A DNA stretch of 64,000 bases. It comes from Rhizoclosmatium globosum (taxonomy: Eukaryota > Chytridiomycota > Chytridiomycetes > Chytridiales > Chytriomycetaceae). Below, piece after piece: positions 11,377-23,498 of the stretch; positions within the stretch are counted from its first letter, which is position 1, and each line of letters begins with the position of its first letter. The notes under the pieces were generated by a model. It saw nothing but the letters and a program-made list of their open reading frames with translations. It was not told the DNA's origin and did no database searches. The stretch spans positions 85,233-149,232 of the forward strand of contig MCGO01000098.1 of NCBI GenBank assembly GCA_002104985.1. Direction: 5' to 3'. Position numbers and translations under genes: made by a program.

Positions 11377-12813
11377 ATGGGCAAAAAGAACAAGAAGTTC
11401 ACACCACTCCCAGTCGACGATCCCTCGCACCCAAACACAACACCCTTCCGCGTCTTTGAACGTTCCTTCAAACGAAAGACAACGGCCCAAGAACCGCTTG
11501 CCCACATCCACGCTCCAGAATCAACAAACCTGCCCTCACTTCCAACTTCAATCTCATCCCGCCTCATCGACCCTCTCGCCGACCCGTCCCTTCTCGATGA
11601 ATCCATCCGTCCAACTCAAATCCAAATCCCTCGGTTGGATCAAACACTCTTTCCGGGAAATGACGCAGAAACAGTCACCGCACTCCTGTTTCCAACACAT
11701 CCAGGCCTCATCTACATTCCCTCAGCCATTTCTCCACACGCACAACGAGGGATGGTGAAGAAGTGTATGCGCGAATGGACGGGGAGACCGAATGTGACGA
11801 ACTTGGATACGCATTATGTTGTCAAGGAGGTGAAAGGGTTATGGGGTGTGCATGAGCGGGAGTTTTGGGTGAGGAGAAAGGAGGGGGTTAATGTTGATAC
11901 TGTTGTTGAGAGGAGGGTTGGTGCTGTGGATGGGGAGGATGGGTATTCTGATGATGATGATGGTGGAGAACCAGGTGGTAAAGATGCGGAAGTAGATGAA
12001 GGAAGTGAAGGAAAGAAACGGAAGGTTACAGAGGACGAGAGTGATGTGGGCGATGTAGATGGGTTTCGGAAACACAAGGAATTAGCGAAACCTTTGACTG
12101 TGGCAGAAGTTGTCCCGGAAAAGATTGATCCTCCAACGACGGAGACTCCTCTTTTGGTACCGCTCCCTGTGTCGACACTTGTAAAGCGATGGCGATGGAG
12201 TTCATTGGGATGGTATGTATCAAAAAGCCCATACCTCTGCAAACTGACACCATTCCTTCTTGTAGGCAATATAACTGGACAAAGAAGATCTATCATATGG
12301 ACCGTCCGGTTGAGTTCCCGCCAGATTTGGACGCAATGACACGGGCAGTGATTGAAAGTGTTCAAGGAATTACTGGATATACCAAAGAGCAGTATAAATC
12401 CGAAGCTGGAATTGTAAACTTTTACCAAATGCCAGATGCATTAATGGCCCATCAAGATCGAAGTGAAGTGAATATGGAAGCGCCGTTGGTCAGTTTTAGG
12501 TAAACAATTCTGGGCTCTTCTCAAATTATGATTAAGCTAATCCTAAAACAGTCTTGGGCACTCGTGTATCTTTGTGATTGGGACGGAATCAAGGGAGGAT
12601 CGGGACCCTCTTCCAATATCACTTGTCCTTCGAAGTGGAGATGTGATTGTTATGAGTGGAGCATCACGAAAATGCTTTCATGGAGTTCCAAGGATCATTC
12701 CCAACACTCTCCCTGCACATTTGGCAAATGATCTGGGCGATGACGAGTGGCCCGTGTTCGGAGATTTTCTATCAACAGCACGCATTAATATAAACGTGCG
12801 TCAGATCATTTAA
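11377..12813 (+). CDS. ALKBH1: ALKBH1-like 2-oxoglutarate/Fe(II) dioxygenase
   Basis: AlkB-family nucleic-acid demethylase, subfamily ALKBH1 (tRNA or DNA methyl marks, by family knowledge). The catalytic core is visible: NFYQMPDALMAHQDRSEVN gives the HxD pair, SFSLGHSCIFVIGT follows, then SGDVIVMSGASRKCFHGVPR with the distal His, and ARININVRQI with the 2OG-binding Arg. PLVSFS plus the HGVPR context matches ALKBH1 better than ALKBH2/3. Introns at 12213-12265 and 12500-12551 (GT-AG, phases checked) give 443 codons. An acidic insert (about 11920-12050) precedes the core. Start MGKKNKKF is chosen because upstream in-frame sequence crosses the divergent promoter. The next gene, also a 2OG oxygenase, begins 80 bp downstream. 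Confidence 0.92.
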
Positions 12814-12893
12814 TAAAGTATGGTGAACTTTTGTTATGAGTTATGATTTGAGTCAGTTTTCAGTTTTCAGCTTTCTCAAAAACCAACAAACAA

Positions 12894-14639
12894 ATGAACA
12901 AAGCCGAACTCAACCTCCTCCAAAACCTCTCCAACGCCCGAGACGCACTTGATCTTGGCATAAAAGAAACCACCGTCGCTGAATCCGTGTTCTATGCTCC
13001 CGCCCAACCCGCCGCAAAAGCGTCAGCCCGAACACACCTGTCATCAACTTTACGCTTCCTCGCCGCTGCAAAAGTAACACCTTCCTCAAAATGCAAACTC
13101 GAAAATGCACAGCCGATCTTGGATAACCCGTTCTATATGTTCGCTATGGCCCGGTATCATCTTGGAAAGTTACTTCTACTTGAAAACAAGGTGGACGAGG
13201 CTGCAAGCGAGTTTGAAGCAGCTTTGAACGTGTTTCCGTTTAGTCCAAAGTTTGTTTTGGGGCTTGCGAATGCGCGAAGAGTGTTGGCTTCTGATGAAGG
13301 GATGTTGAAGGATGCTGAAGTGCTTTTTGAAAGAGCGATTCGGGAAGCGGAGGAGTTGAAGGGGAGGGTTGAAGAAGAAAAGGAGAGGGTTTTGAGGGAG
13401 AAAGATGAAGAGGATGAGGAGGAAGAGGAAGAGGACGAGGAGGAAGAAGTGAACTGGACTGAACACGAAACTGTCACTCTCGAAATCAACGCGGGACTCA
13501 TTGACGCCTCGAATGCATTAATCCTACTTCTAATCCAACTCGACCGTGCGTCAGAAGCTGAACCTTTACTCCTCACCCTCAAATACAAATACCGTCTCTC
13601 CTCCAACGTCCTCTCCTACACCCTCCCACGCAAAGGCCCCTGGCGCCCCGACATCCCCTTCGTAAAAGCAATCGACAACGCACTCCCACCCTCCGCCCTC
13701 ACCTACCTCCAAACAGCATTCTCCCGCACATCCCCCTTCTGGACCGAACACTTCTACTGCCCAGACACACCCTACTTCAGCTACTCCCACGCGCTCTCCG
13801 CCGCGAAACAGAACCCTCGCAGCGCTATGGACCAACTGATCACATACGTACACGCCCTCGTCACACCTCTGTTCCCGGACGTCGCGAGGGCACAGAGTGC
13901 GGAGTGGTGGACACACTCGCGGACGCATTGTAGCGGGCATCAGTTGCATTTCGATTCCGCGCATGAAGGGAAGACAAAGGTTTCCGAGGTGGAGGAGGAA
14001 GGTGGTGGTGTGGGGCGGAAGCGGAAGAGGGTTGTTGTTGGGCCTGTGCATCCGATTGTTTCGTGTGTGATTTATTTGTCGGAGGGGTTGGGGGGCCTAC
14101 TATGGTTACGAATCAGCGGTTGAGAGATCCGCTGGCGGATAAGGGGTGGATGGTGGAAAGTGCTGTGAATCGGTTGGTTGTGTTTGATGGGTCTGTGTTG
14201 CATGGGGTTATTCCAGGGAAAGGGTTTCATTCGGATCCTGAGGCGAGACGGACTTCGTTTATGATTGCGTTTTGGGATCATGTTGATATTAAGGTATTGT
14301 TGTTTGGTTGGAAGGGTAAAGCTAATTCGGTCTTGACAGCCGAGTTTGCAAAACATTCCAGGGTCGGCAAGGCCGTTCCCTGAGGAGAACTCTAGTGTTT
14401 ATACGTGGCCAGCATTGCACAAGTTGAAATCACCGAACTCTTGGCCAGGACAGATACCAAAAAACCTGAAGCACGTGATCCCGACACCACTTGACCGAGT
14501 GTGGCAATCTGTTCCAGATGGAGAAAGTATTGCTTCGGTTCAAACAATTGAAGAAGTGCTGGAAGAACATTTGGAGTTTCATTATTCAAAGTCCGAGCTT
14601 GGACTACCCAATTACAACCTTGTATTTCAAGGATTCTGA
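12894..14639 (+). CDS. 2OG-Fe(II) oxygenase with N-terminal TPR-like region (frameshifted in this assembly)
   Basis: The N-terminal half is helical and TPR-like (MARYHLGKLLLLENKVDEAA, FVLGLANARRVL) with a Glu-rich spacer at about 13370-13450. The C-terminal half is a prolyl-hydroxylase-type fold. HQLHFDSAHEG supplies HxD, GSVLHGVIPG the distal His, and RRTSFMIAFWD the 2OG-binding basic residue. The reading frame shifts at the GGGGTTGGGGGG tract (14083-14095): VIYLSEG must continue as VGGPTMVTNQR, which needs one extra G. Intron 14294-14339 (46 nt, phase 0) joins VDIK to PSLQNIPG. With one base added the product is about 566 residues. It resembles fungal TPR/2OG oxygenases; the substrate is unknown. 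Confidence 0.8.
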
Positions 14640-15032
14640 ATAAATGATTCGTAGATAACGTTAATAGTTTCTGTTCAACTCATATTTACTCAGACTCATA
14701 TCTAACTCTGTTTGTCACTCGTGGTGCAATATTCAGCGATTGTGTCAGCGGCTCGTGTGCGAAAGATAACAAAACATGCCGAACCCTAATAACCCGTCTT
14801 TGAATGGAGATGGAAATGGGGACGAGACCCTCGACAGTATAGATGTGTGCTTGATATGAGTGAATGCAACTGCACCGTGACAGGGGAGCCAAGAGGAGTG
14901 TGGGATAGCTTTGCTGCGGGATGGCAGAAGTGTAGGTTATCGCCAATCAATGGAGATTGCAAAGGGAAAGGAAAGAAAAGAGGAGATGCCAATTTTTGTT
15001 TCAGCAACAGCCCTGACACACACTTTGGGAGA

Positions 15033-16367
15033 ATGCAGGGAAGCCGACCGTTGACGGGACACAGCCGACCCACGAGCCTGGATTCCACCACAGACATGAG
15101 TGACTCATACGCCGCCTATGTCGCATCGATTGGCGGGATTGCCGTGCGATCAGGGTCGATTGGGCCTGTGTCGTTGTCGTCAGCACCAACACCAACACCG
15201 CCAACAACACTCGCCCCGTCAACGCCAGCCAATCGCTCGCTCGACTTTGACTTTACATTCGACACTGAATCGGTTGTTGCCTCGCCGCTCGTGGCCCGGT
15301 CAACGTCGTTCGGAACAACAACAACCGCACAAACAACGGCGAAGGACCGCCTGGTCATCGCCGCGCCGCCGCCGCCATCGCCCGCGGCCCTCCGAGCAAT
15401 TCCGCCAGTGCCGCCAATGATGACGCGATCAAAGACGGCGAATGTGAACGTGAACAACACAACTCTGCTGCGATCGAACACGCGGAAGTCGGTTGCTTCA
15501 ACGGCATCGACCCTGTCCCTCGAGTCGCTGCCCTCGATGAACTCAACGGGTTCAACTCCGCTGTCAAATAGAACGCCGCTGTCGAGACGGGCCTCCGACA
15601 CCCGCTCAAGGGCAACTTCGCACTCAACTTCTATCGACTCGGTCGCACAACGCCCCTCTATGGCCTCAATCTCAACTGCCGGTTTCATGGAAGCAAACGA
15701 CCCTCAACTCACCCTGCGCTTCCTCCTCAACCAGCCAAACACAATGTACGGCATCGTCAAGCGGGAGAAGGCCGCCCGCAACTGGCTTGGTAGCATGAAG
15801 TCAACATGGAACCCATACATCACTGTCCTCTACGGCGACAAACTCATTCTCTACCATGCATCAAAGAAACTCTTGACTTCAGATTCACTCAACGGTCCTT
15901 TTTATTCTTCTGGCTCATCCATTCAATTTCAAGACACTCCCACAACAAAGCCTCGATCTTCTTTTTCTTCGTCTGCGCCAAAACAAGAGCAACAGCCGCC
16001 TTCCTTTAAATCTGCATCTCTTTATCAGCCCCCTTCCTCTGCACTCCGTCTCACTCCCGAATCGGAAATTCATGTCTCAGAAAAAGGTGTCTACGTACTT
16101 AAAGTGACTGGCAAGAAACTGGAAGAAGTGAATGTCGATGCATTCAAATCCGTTGGTCTCGACTCTTCTTCTTCCTCCATCTCTACTGCATCCACCCTCA
16201 GTTCTTCTCTCTCGCGCCTCGATTTTGGGATCCTCGAAGACAAGTCATGGGAATTGCAGTTTGATAATGCTGATTCAATGATGGAATGGTTGGGTCGGAT
16301 AAAAGCCAGGGTTCTAGAGATGCGGAGGAGTTTAACGAGGGAGAGATTAGATGCTGATGAAGAGTAG
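15033..16367 (+). CDS. PH-like domain protein A, Ser/Thr/Pro-rich N-terminus
   Basis: The N-terminal about 230 residues are low-complexity Ser/Thr/Pro. The C-terminal part looks like a pleckstrin-homology fold: YGIVKREKAARNWLG, NPYITVLYGDKLILYHAS, HVSEKGVYVLKVTG, and a final helix SWELQFDNADSMMEWLGRI with the conserved Trp. The same closing pattern occurs in two other genes in the window (39993-41327 and 46802-47869). ATG 15033 (MQGSRPLTG) is chosen. An in-frame ATG at 14856 or an upstream exon is possible, since TTTCAGCAACAG before 15012 resembles a splice acceptor. Probably a peripheral membrane or adaptor protein (inference). Confidence 0.7.
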   Translation: MQGSRPLTGHSRPTSLDSTTDMSDSYAAYVASIGGIAVRSGSIGPVSLSSAPTPTPPTTLAPSTPANRSLDFDFTFDTESVVASPLVARSTSFGTTTTAQTTAKDRLVIAAPPPPSPAALRAIPPVPPMMTRSKTANVNVNNTTLLRSNTRKSVASTASTLSLESLPSMNSTGSTPLSNRTPLSRRASDTRSRATSHSTSIDSVAQRPSMASISTAGFMEANDPQLTLRFLLNQPNTMYGIVKREKAARNWLGSMKSTWNPYITVLYGDKLILYHASKKLLTSDSLNGPFYSSGSSIQFQDTPTTKPRSSFSSSAPKQEQQPPSFKSASLYQPPSSALRLTPESEIHVSEKGVYVLKVTGKKLEEVNVDAFKSVGLDSSSSSISTASTLSSSLSRLDFGILEDKSWELQFDNADSMMEWLGRIKARVLEMRRSLTRERLDADEE

Positions 16368-16762
16368 AAATCTTTCTATTCCTTCTACAGCCTCTTTTGT
16401 TTGCTTCATGTGTATGCCATTGTTATTCTCTCGTTTTTGTTGTTTTGTTTCTTTTTCTTGATTTTCTAAAGAGTATAGATGGGTGATGGATGTCTATGGA
16501 TTCAGCTTTGGGTAGATGTCTGTTTGTAGTATGATATGGGAGGGATACGTAGCTGTTAGTTTTTATATTCTTATTTCATGGTTGACTTTTTGTGTTTTTT
16601 TCTCTTTCTTTTCAGTATTCCCTTGAACTTTCCAGGCCAAGTGTGTAAAAAAATACATTCATTCTGTTTATTCAGTTGTTTTTTCGGTTTGTTTTGAGGC
16701 AAAGTCACCAAAAACAACAAGTCCGCAAACAACGCCGCACCCAAAAACATATAAATATCGCC
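16368..16762. other. Intergenic, T-rich
   Basis: The 3' flank of PH-like gene A. It has T-rich tracts (16425-16460, 16590-16620) and no coding potential beyond short frames. It ends in the presumptive 5' UTR of the small ORF at 16763. Confidence 0.5.
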
Positions 16763-16927
16763 ATGGATTCCACTCGTTCCTCTTCACTGTCTGTTCCAAA
16801 AAGTAAATCCGCTCTTTCAAGACTAGTCACTCAGCAATATGATACTGAAGAATCTTTCGTTCAACGGTCAAAAAGGCAACTCACAGCCATATTCAATCCA
16901 ACTTTGAATCTCAACTGTTGTCTGTAA
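16763..16927 (+). CDS. Small hypothetical protein
   Basis: A 54-codon ORF with a good start context (ATCGCCATGG). The product is basic, begins MDSTRSSSLSVPKSK and ends in LNLNCCL. The two Cys near the C-terminus could be lipidated, but this is not a clean CaaX box. No family is recognised. It may be a real small gene or chance. Confidence 0.3.
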   Translation: MDSTRSSSLSVPKSKSALSRLVTQQYDTEESFVQRSKRQLTAIFNPTLNLNCCL

Positions 16928-17418
16928 ACCACCGCTTTTGAGGGTTAATCTCAGTTTCATTTGCTTATCTTCCTCAAGTTCCGTTGCGGGATCTTTGGTC
17001 GTATCTGGTTTTCTGTCTCTCCTGGCTTTCTCGTACTGGTCCATTCTACTTTATGTCTGATGAATTGAAAGGTCTCTTTTTGACTACCGTGACAAGAGCT
17101 GTCCGTCTTTAACGACAGTCTTCAGCAAACCCTGAATATATTGACAAGCGTTCCGTTGTCCGTTAAGGATAACCCTCAGCCATACAAATTTAACTCCAAA
17201 TATTACTTTCTATTTTTTTTGATGAAAGGCAGCGCACTGCATTACACTGAAATAAAATCGTCCATGCTGTCTGAAACCCAGTTTGATATATATTTTTTTC
17301 TTTGAACGAGCTATACGAAAGTACTGAATTCTGATGCAAAAATTTTAACAGGTTCGACAGATGTGTATTTTCCGAAGTTGTTGCCGATGGTGATACCGGC
17401 TGGCAAGTTAGCGGCGAG
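16928..17418. other. Intergenic region upstream of the PAN-module gene
   Basis: No ORF with protein-like composition. It holds the promoter side of the gene starting at 17419. A tRNA-like TTCGA motif near 17351 has no supporting arms. Confidence 0.45.
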
Positions 17419-20400
17419 ATGGTACAAAAAAATCCCGAAATGCTGAGACTCCGTTTTGTCGCAAGACTTCTGGCAACACAACTTCTCCTATGCTCCAGCG
17501 CTGTATCCGACTCACCTACTTCGAAGCAATGGTATCCTCTGGTTGGGGGCACAATCAGTGGACATTGGATCTCAACCACCCATGAAGATACCGCCGAGGC
17601 CTGTCTAGCTCTTTGCGACCAACGCACCGATTGTCATTATGCAGCTTGGTACCCTCCCATAAACGTAAACTGTTACCTTTTTGATTACTCGGAAACTGAC
17701 ACCACATTGGATGGAGCCACAACACTTTACATCCCGTCTGGTGCGACTGTCAAGCAATTGGACATCAATGGAAATAGGATTGGTTATGATGATGGTATTA
17801 GTGATTACAACGTGTGTCGTAAAGCCTGTGCTGACAAGACAAACTGTATTGTGGCCGTTCAACGAAGTGATGCGTGCTACTTTTACCAAGACGTCGGATC
17901 GACTACAAGTTTTAATGCGAATAGCGTTATTGTTGTACCATCTACAAGGTTGACTCCGTCTGTGAACCGGTGGACGCTTTATAGACAAGCCGATGTGGTT
18001 GGGCATAACCTCCAGGACCCGGTTTCGGTTGGAAGTGCAGCGGAATGTCAAAGCCAGTGTAATCAGGGATGTAGTGCTGTTGTGTACGACACAGTCAAGC
18101 AGATCTGTTCCGTGAAAGGTTCTTCGATTGGTCCTTCGGATGGAGTAATCAACCCTGACGTTGAAATGTACATACCTGCCGGTGTGACGCTTAACATCGG
18201 GCTTGGTCTGCAGTTGTTTGAAGTTACGGAGACGCAATCTGCGGAAGAGTGTATGCAGCCTTGTCTCAGTTCTCCTGACTGTGTAGTCAGTGTTTTCAAT
18301 GTGAATGATAACAGTTGCGCTATTGGAACAGGATTGGATTTGGGGGTTGCGATCACGGAACGATGTAATAGCAATATTGTCGTGACGACACTTGGTTTTG
18401 GATGTCCTCCTCAACAATATTTTTCGGTAAGTTCTTTAGTGCCACTTATCCTGAGTATATCTCATAGATTGATTCGAAGTTGCTTTAAAGGATGGAGTCT
18501 GTATAACGTGTGATCATGGTCTTCTGTGTGACAGCTTGAATTATCACGCAGTACCTTGTCCAGTGGGATACTTTTGCGAGTTTGGCGCGCAATTTGCTTG
18601 CAAAGCCACAACAACGACAAGTGACGTTGGAGGACGATCAAAGGACGATTGCAATAAATGCGCAGCGGGGTATGAGGGTGATCCTGTAAGAATCGTTTTG
18701 AAGTAGTTCAATTTCGTCACTAATGTTGACATTAAGGCCACTAGTTGCACGATAAAATCAAGCATTGATGTTCAATGGTATTCAGTGAAGAAAGCCGACA
18801 TAAATGGTCATGATCTTCTTGTCTCGACAAACGTTGCAAGCTCGACTGATTGTACTACTAGCTGCTCCAATACCCAAGGGTGCACTCTAGCAGTCTATGA
18901 TTCGTCAAAGAAGACATGCTGGCTAAAAGATAGCAGCTATGGAGCCTCGGACGCCAAAATCACCAACACAGTAACGATGTATATTCCGAGTGGAGGAGTG
19001 GTTCCTGGTTTCTCATCGGCTTTATCAACAATTTCTTTATCGGATCGACAAGCGTCAGATGATGCAGAATGCAGAACATACTGTGAATCAACTGAGGGAT
19101 GTTTGGGTGCCTTGAAGTCGCAATACTTTTGCCGTCTTCCAAAGCTTCCCTTTGAAGCTAAACTTGGTTCAAACTCAATTATTATGCCGTCTGTAAAGTG
19201 CAATCCTGGAAGTTATTCAAAAGTAAGTTTGTATTATTGTCCTTTTCCCTTGAGTCCACATTGACAGAATTCTAAGGATAATCGAATCTGTATTCCTTGT
19301 GATGATGGATTAGATTGCTCGACCGGGTTTGGGCTTCCATGTGAAGTTGGCTTCTTTTGCACAAATGGTGTCAAGATGCAATGCGATCCATTCACAACTA
19401 CAACAGCGCAAGGCGCGACACAAAAATCAGACTGCAACCTTTGTGTGTCAAGATATACTGGATATCCTGTAAGAATTAAAGATAACTTTCTTGGATTCTT
19501 AGTAATCACCCACCTTTTAGCCATCTTGCACAAAGATCTCCGATGATTTAATTCAATGGATTCCAATTAGTGGTGTTGATATACGAGGACACGATCTCGG
19601 TGATCCAGATGGCGATTCCGTTCCAAGTTCCAGCGCATGTATCGCGACCTGTCTGACTTCGACAAACTGTGCATATGCCCTCTATAGCTTAAAGAGTAAA
19701 CTCTGTTGGCTGAAAGATGCAGTCAAACTCTTGCATCGTGAGGCGGTCTGGGGATCGAAGACTCTATACATTCCATCTGGTGGTCGAATGGATTTAAGCC
19801 TGGAAGCATCCCTATCGGCGATGTACAAGTTCAAACAGAAACGGCGTGTAGATCGGCATGTCAAACTCAACCTAACTGTATTGCTTCTGCTTATTTCAAC
19901 AAGGGTTGCCAGCTGTTTGATAACCTTGGATATGCCGATCCCAGCAGCTTAGACGAATCAAACGTCGTGAGAATCATTATTGAAAACAAGAGTTCTTTGG
20001 TTCCGCCGCCAAAATATCGCACATTTCAATGGATTCCATTCGTGAGCGCGGATATCAACGGTTTTGACATTTCTGGCCCAATTACGCCAAAAAGTCTCTC
20101 AGATTGTACCTTGGATTGCAAGTCAAATCCTTTGTGTGTCACATTTGTGTACGATTCTTCAACTCAGACTTGTTGGTTGAAAAAAACTGGATTTGCTGCC
20201 AACGACACGAGTGCAACTTCCAACACGCCTCAAGCTTCGCGCACCATTTATATTCCAAGCGGAGGCTCAATTTCTGGTTTAATGACAGGAGATAACTCTA
20301 TCCTTCTCACTACAACGTTGGCGAGTACTGCGGAAGAATGTAGACTTGATTGTGGATCGAATCTGAAATGTGTTGCTGGTTTGTTTGGGCTTAGCACAGA

Positions 20401-22106
20401 CTCAGGATGTGTGTTACTTGCTTCTCTTGGAATTGCAACCAAGAAGTGCCCTGCGTCATTCGTCACTATTTTGGCTCCTAAAGTCGATAACACCATAACA
20501 ACATATACAGCCACTTCAACAGTTCTTCCATCGACAACCACTGTGTTCAGCACTACTTATTCATTTTCAACTTTATCCACTGTGGATTCAACATTCTCAA
20601 CTGAAACTTCCACCGCAAGCTCAATAATCCAAGATTCCACTTCATCAATCGATATCACCTCGAGCTCATCAATCCAAAGTTCGACTTCATCAATTGATAT
20701 CACTTCTGCCGATTTGCCTTCTGCGACAATAACTTCAATCGAAAGCACAATCATTAGTTCAACAAATGTGGTTCTATCAAGTTCTTCAATTGAAATCACC
20801 TCCGCCATTTCAACAGCAGCCACTTTAACAGTCTCTTCAGGCGAAAATATTCCCACAAGCTCGTCAGAGAAAACGTTCGTTTCGACAGCCACGAGCATGA
20901 CATCAAGCTATTCAGTGCTTGAATCAATACCGACGGCTATTTCATCAGAAAGTTTTAGAGCTTCGAAGACAACCTCCACCTTGCAAATCGTATCCACGTT
21001 TTATTCATCATCGACTAGATCACTATCACATAGCTCAACTTCAACTGAAGCAGGCTCCAACGTCCCAACTTTGACATCGAACGTTATTTCTATTGGCTCA
21101 ATTAACTCAGAGATTACCATCACTAAGTTCTCTAGTCGAGACGGTACAACGATGAAATTACCTCCTATAACTACAGTGATGGAAACAGCCTCATCTGCAA
21201 AAGCGGCGGTTGCAACAACAACAGCGAATACAATTCCAACTGCAAATCCTTGTAACATTCAAAGTCCACCAAAGAATCTCGCAAATATTGCCGCTGGTGA
21301 GGTTCCCGGGTTTTCACCACTCGCGAATTATGGCGGCGATGTGACTGCGGTTATTGCAACATTGGTTCAACTTCTACCCAATGCTCTTGGAGTCTATAAC
21401 GTGACTGAAATTGATAACTCGCTTTTCGAAATTTTGGAATCTATCAAGCCTGGCGATGCAGCTGTGACGTTCCAGGGAACACCTTTTGTTGATGGTCTCA
21501 ATGCAATTGTGTTTCTGATTACCTCTAGACAATACAAGGCGAGTGATTGGGATATTTATACGTTTGCTTTATTAACCTTAATGCTCCCAGTTTGCCGACT
21601 CACTGCCTCGCGTCGAAATTTACAATGACGTCACTTGTACCTCACCGATTCGATTTGCTTCTATTCCGAATCGTGGTATAGGATTTAGCTATGTTCTCGA
21701 TATCAGTGTTGTGAAGAGCAACTGGTTCTCGATGCAGCTCAATCCTGAAGGAACTCAACTGGTTGTGTCCATAAACTCCAAGCACAATGTTCTTGCGTCT
21801 GTGTCTTTTGCTGTTCGTGCCCTTCAAAAGCGAAGCCAAGACCCAGATATTGGATTCCTTGTTGTTAATGGAGTTGGCAAAATTCTAAGTGGTCAATTAA
21901 TAACCTCACACACAATTGACGCGTTTCCGACTGCTACTACAACTTCAACTGTCAAACCTTCTTTGACAACTTCATTGAGCATGAAATCAACAAAATTGCC
22001 AGGAAAAACTGCAACTTCAACAAAAACTTTGAATGTGGTGGTTTCTTCAGGAAGGACACACCTTTTATCATCACTCTTGATATGTTTGGCCTGTTTGATG
22101 TTTTAA
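17419..22106 (+). CDS. GPI-anchored modular surface protein: PAN/Apple-like modules, Cys-rich modules, mucin stalk
   Basis: The N-terminal signal segment is MLRLRFVARLLATQLLLCSS. About ten PAN/Apple-like half-modules follow, in pairs, with recurring DINGxDL, C...C...C, YDSS.KTCWLK and YIPSGG. Two Cys-rich modules (DGVCITCDHGLLCD..., NRICIPCDDGLDCS...) lie on exons 18491-18685 and 19268-19468. A Ser/Thr-rich stalk (about 20500-21240) precedes a folded domain and a C-terminal hydrophobic tail (LLSSLLICLACLMF) typical of a GPI signal. Introns are 18427-18490, 18686-18736, 19223-19267 and 19469-19520 (all phase 0), plus 21539-21590, which appears to be GC-AG. One missing base near 19788 is needed; then the CDS is 1474 codons. 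The role is probably adhesion or carbohydrate binding at the cell surface (inference). Confidence 0.85.
21539..21590 (+). other. Probable GC-AG intron in the PAN-module gene
   Basis: The donor reads AAG|GCGAGT, the acceptor CTCCCAG, and a branch-like ATTAAC lies about 20 nt before it. Removing these 52 nt joins SRQYK to FADSLPRVEIY in phase 0 and keeps the frame to the stop at 22106. No GT donor nearby does the same. Confidence 0.7.
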
Positions 22107-22203
22107 TAAAAGCTTTCGTTTTGAAAGAACCTTTTTTATTGGTAGTAGCATTTATTAATCATTAAAGTGCTGAAATAGGAGGCCAAGGAAGGAGCTGATG
22201 TAT

Positions 22204-23498
22204 TCACAGCTCCCCGACCAAGAGAGCAACAGATGTTCCACCACCAAACATGGCTGCGACAGTGATGACACTTGCGATACTCAACTGAGACATTCCTGAG
22301 ATTCCGTGGCCGCTTGTACAACCACCGGCAATACGTGAGCCATATACCAATGAAACTCCTCCTAATACCAATCGAGTTGCAAGAGCAGCTGAAATCACGG
22401 AAGTTCCGGTGGTGGATGCGATTCCTGATCCATAGCAAAGTCCAGATCCAGTCACTGAAAGAAATGAACCAACAGTCATTCCAACAGCAAAAACGGAGCT
22501 TGTCCAAAGGCTGGCATAGTCTTTGTAAAACGGCACATTTGTTTCCCATTTTTTGTCAAAAGTAGATACAATCACTGAGCCAACGTATGGATATACAGAG
22601 CTCGCGCCAATGACGCTATCGGTTAATAGAACAGCCAAAAATTGCGCCAGTCCAATGCCAAGACCTGCAGTGAATGGAGACCAAGCTAGAAGTGTGACAG
22701 AAAAGTCCAAGTTTCCGACAGCAAGGAACGGATTCGCGATTTTCGTCATCTTGCTGATATTAAAATCCTTGATAGCGTCTTGCCACATGTCAGACCTCCA
22801 TGGAATGTTACTGTTCAGAAACCACATAACCGGGAATCCAACCAATCCAGCGATGATGGCGATAGTAAGGTACGATGCGTGTTTCCCGTCAACAACTTCC
22901 ACAGGTTTCTTTGCACCAAATGATTTGACAGCTGCTTTCGTGGCCTTGTGGATGTATCCAAACGAAACGGCTCCTCCAAGAGCACCAACGAAAACGTATG
23001 GCGCCGTAGGTATACCTGCTCCGAGTTGGACAAGGACTGTTCCTGGACATGCACCAGCGAGAGACATTCCAACACCAACAAGCGCGCCGCCAATGATGTT
23101 ATTTCCGTATTTTCCGAGAAGGGTGGCGCCTTCGAATAGGCCAAGGGGTGGCTTGGGACAACGTTTAAATTGCTTCAGGGATTCAAGGGTAGCGATAGTA
23201 AGCCTGTATTATAGACTGAGTTAAGTTTGATTCAATTTGATTGGAGGAAGGCTCACATTCCAGCAAGTGTAGCTGTCAAAAACACGACAAGCATTGTGAG
23301 TTCAGTCCATTGCATTTGACGTACAATCACGGACGGTAGATAGACCTTTGCTTTTTCCAAGGCGAAACCAAAAACGAGTCCAACGATTGAGCTGCTAACG
23401 AAATCCCATGCTCTTTCAAACCAACTAGACTTTTTGGTTGGTGACGTGGGACTGAAGGCTTGTGCTTCAACTTTCGAGATAAGGGGTTTCTGTTCCAT
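22204..23498 (-). CDS. YeeE/YedE-family (sulfur-compound) transporter
   Basis: Polytopic membrane protein with two Gly-rich YeeE/YedE signatures: GGALVGVGMSLAGACPGTV in the first half and SRIAGGCTSGHGISGMS in the second. In bacteria this family moves thiosulfate or related sulfur species; the substrate here is inferred. The intron at 23204-23256 (53 nt) gives 413 codons plus stop. The start MEQKPLIS (ATG 23498) precedes a basic cytosolic segment and the first membrane span. It is convergent with the PAN gene, whose stop is 97 bp away. Such proteins are far better known in bacteria than in fungi, so old transfer is possible. Confidence 0.87.

Noticed and set aside
11256..11606. N-terminal extension of the minus-strand multipass protein to 11606
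   Set aside because: It would overlap the coding exon of ALKBH1 and the shared promoter, and its composition is unlike the rest.
17340..17370. tRNA-like GGTTCGA motif
   Set aside because: No A-box, acceptor stem or anticodon arm could be drawn around it.
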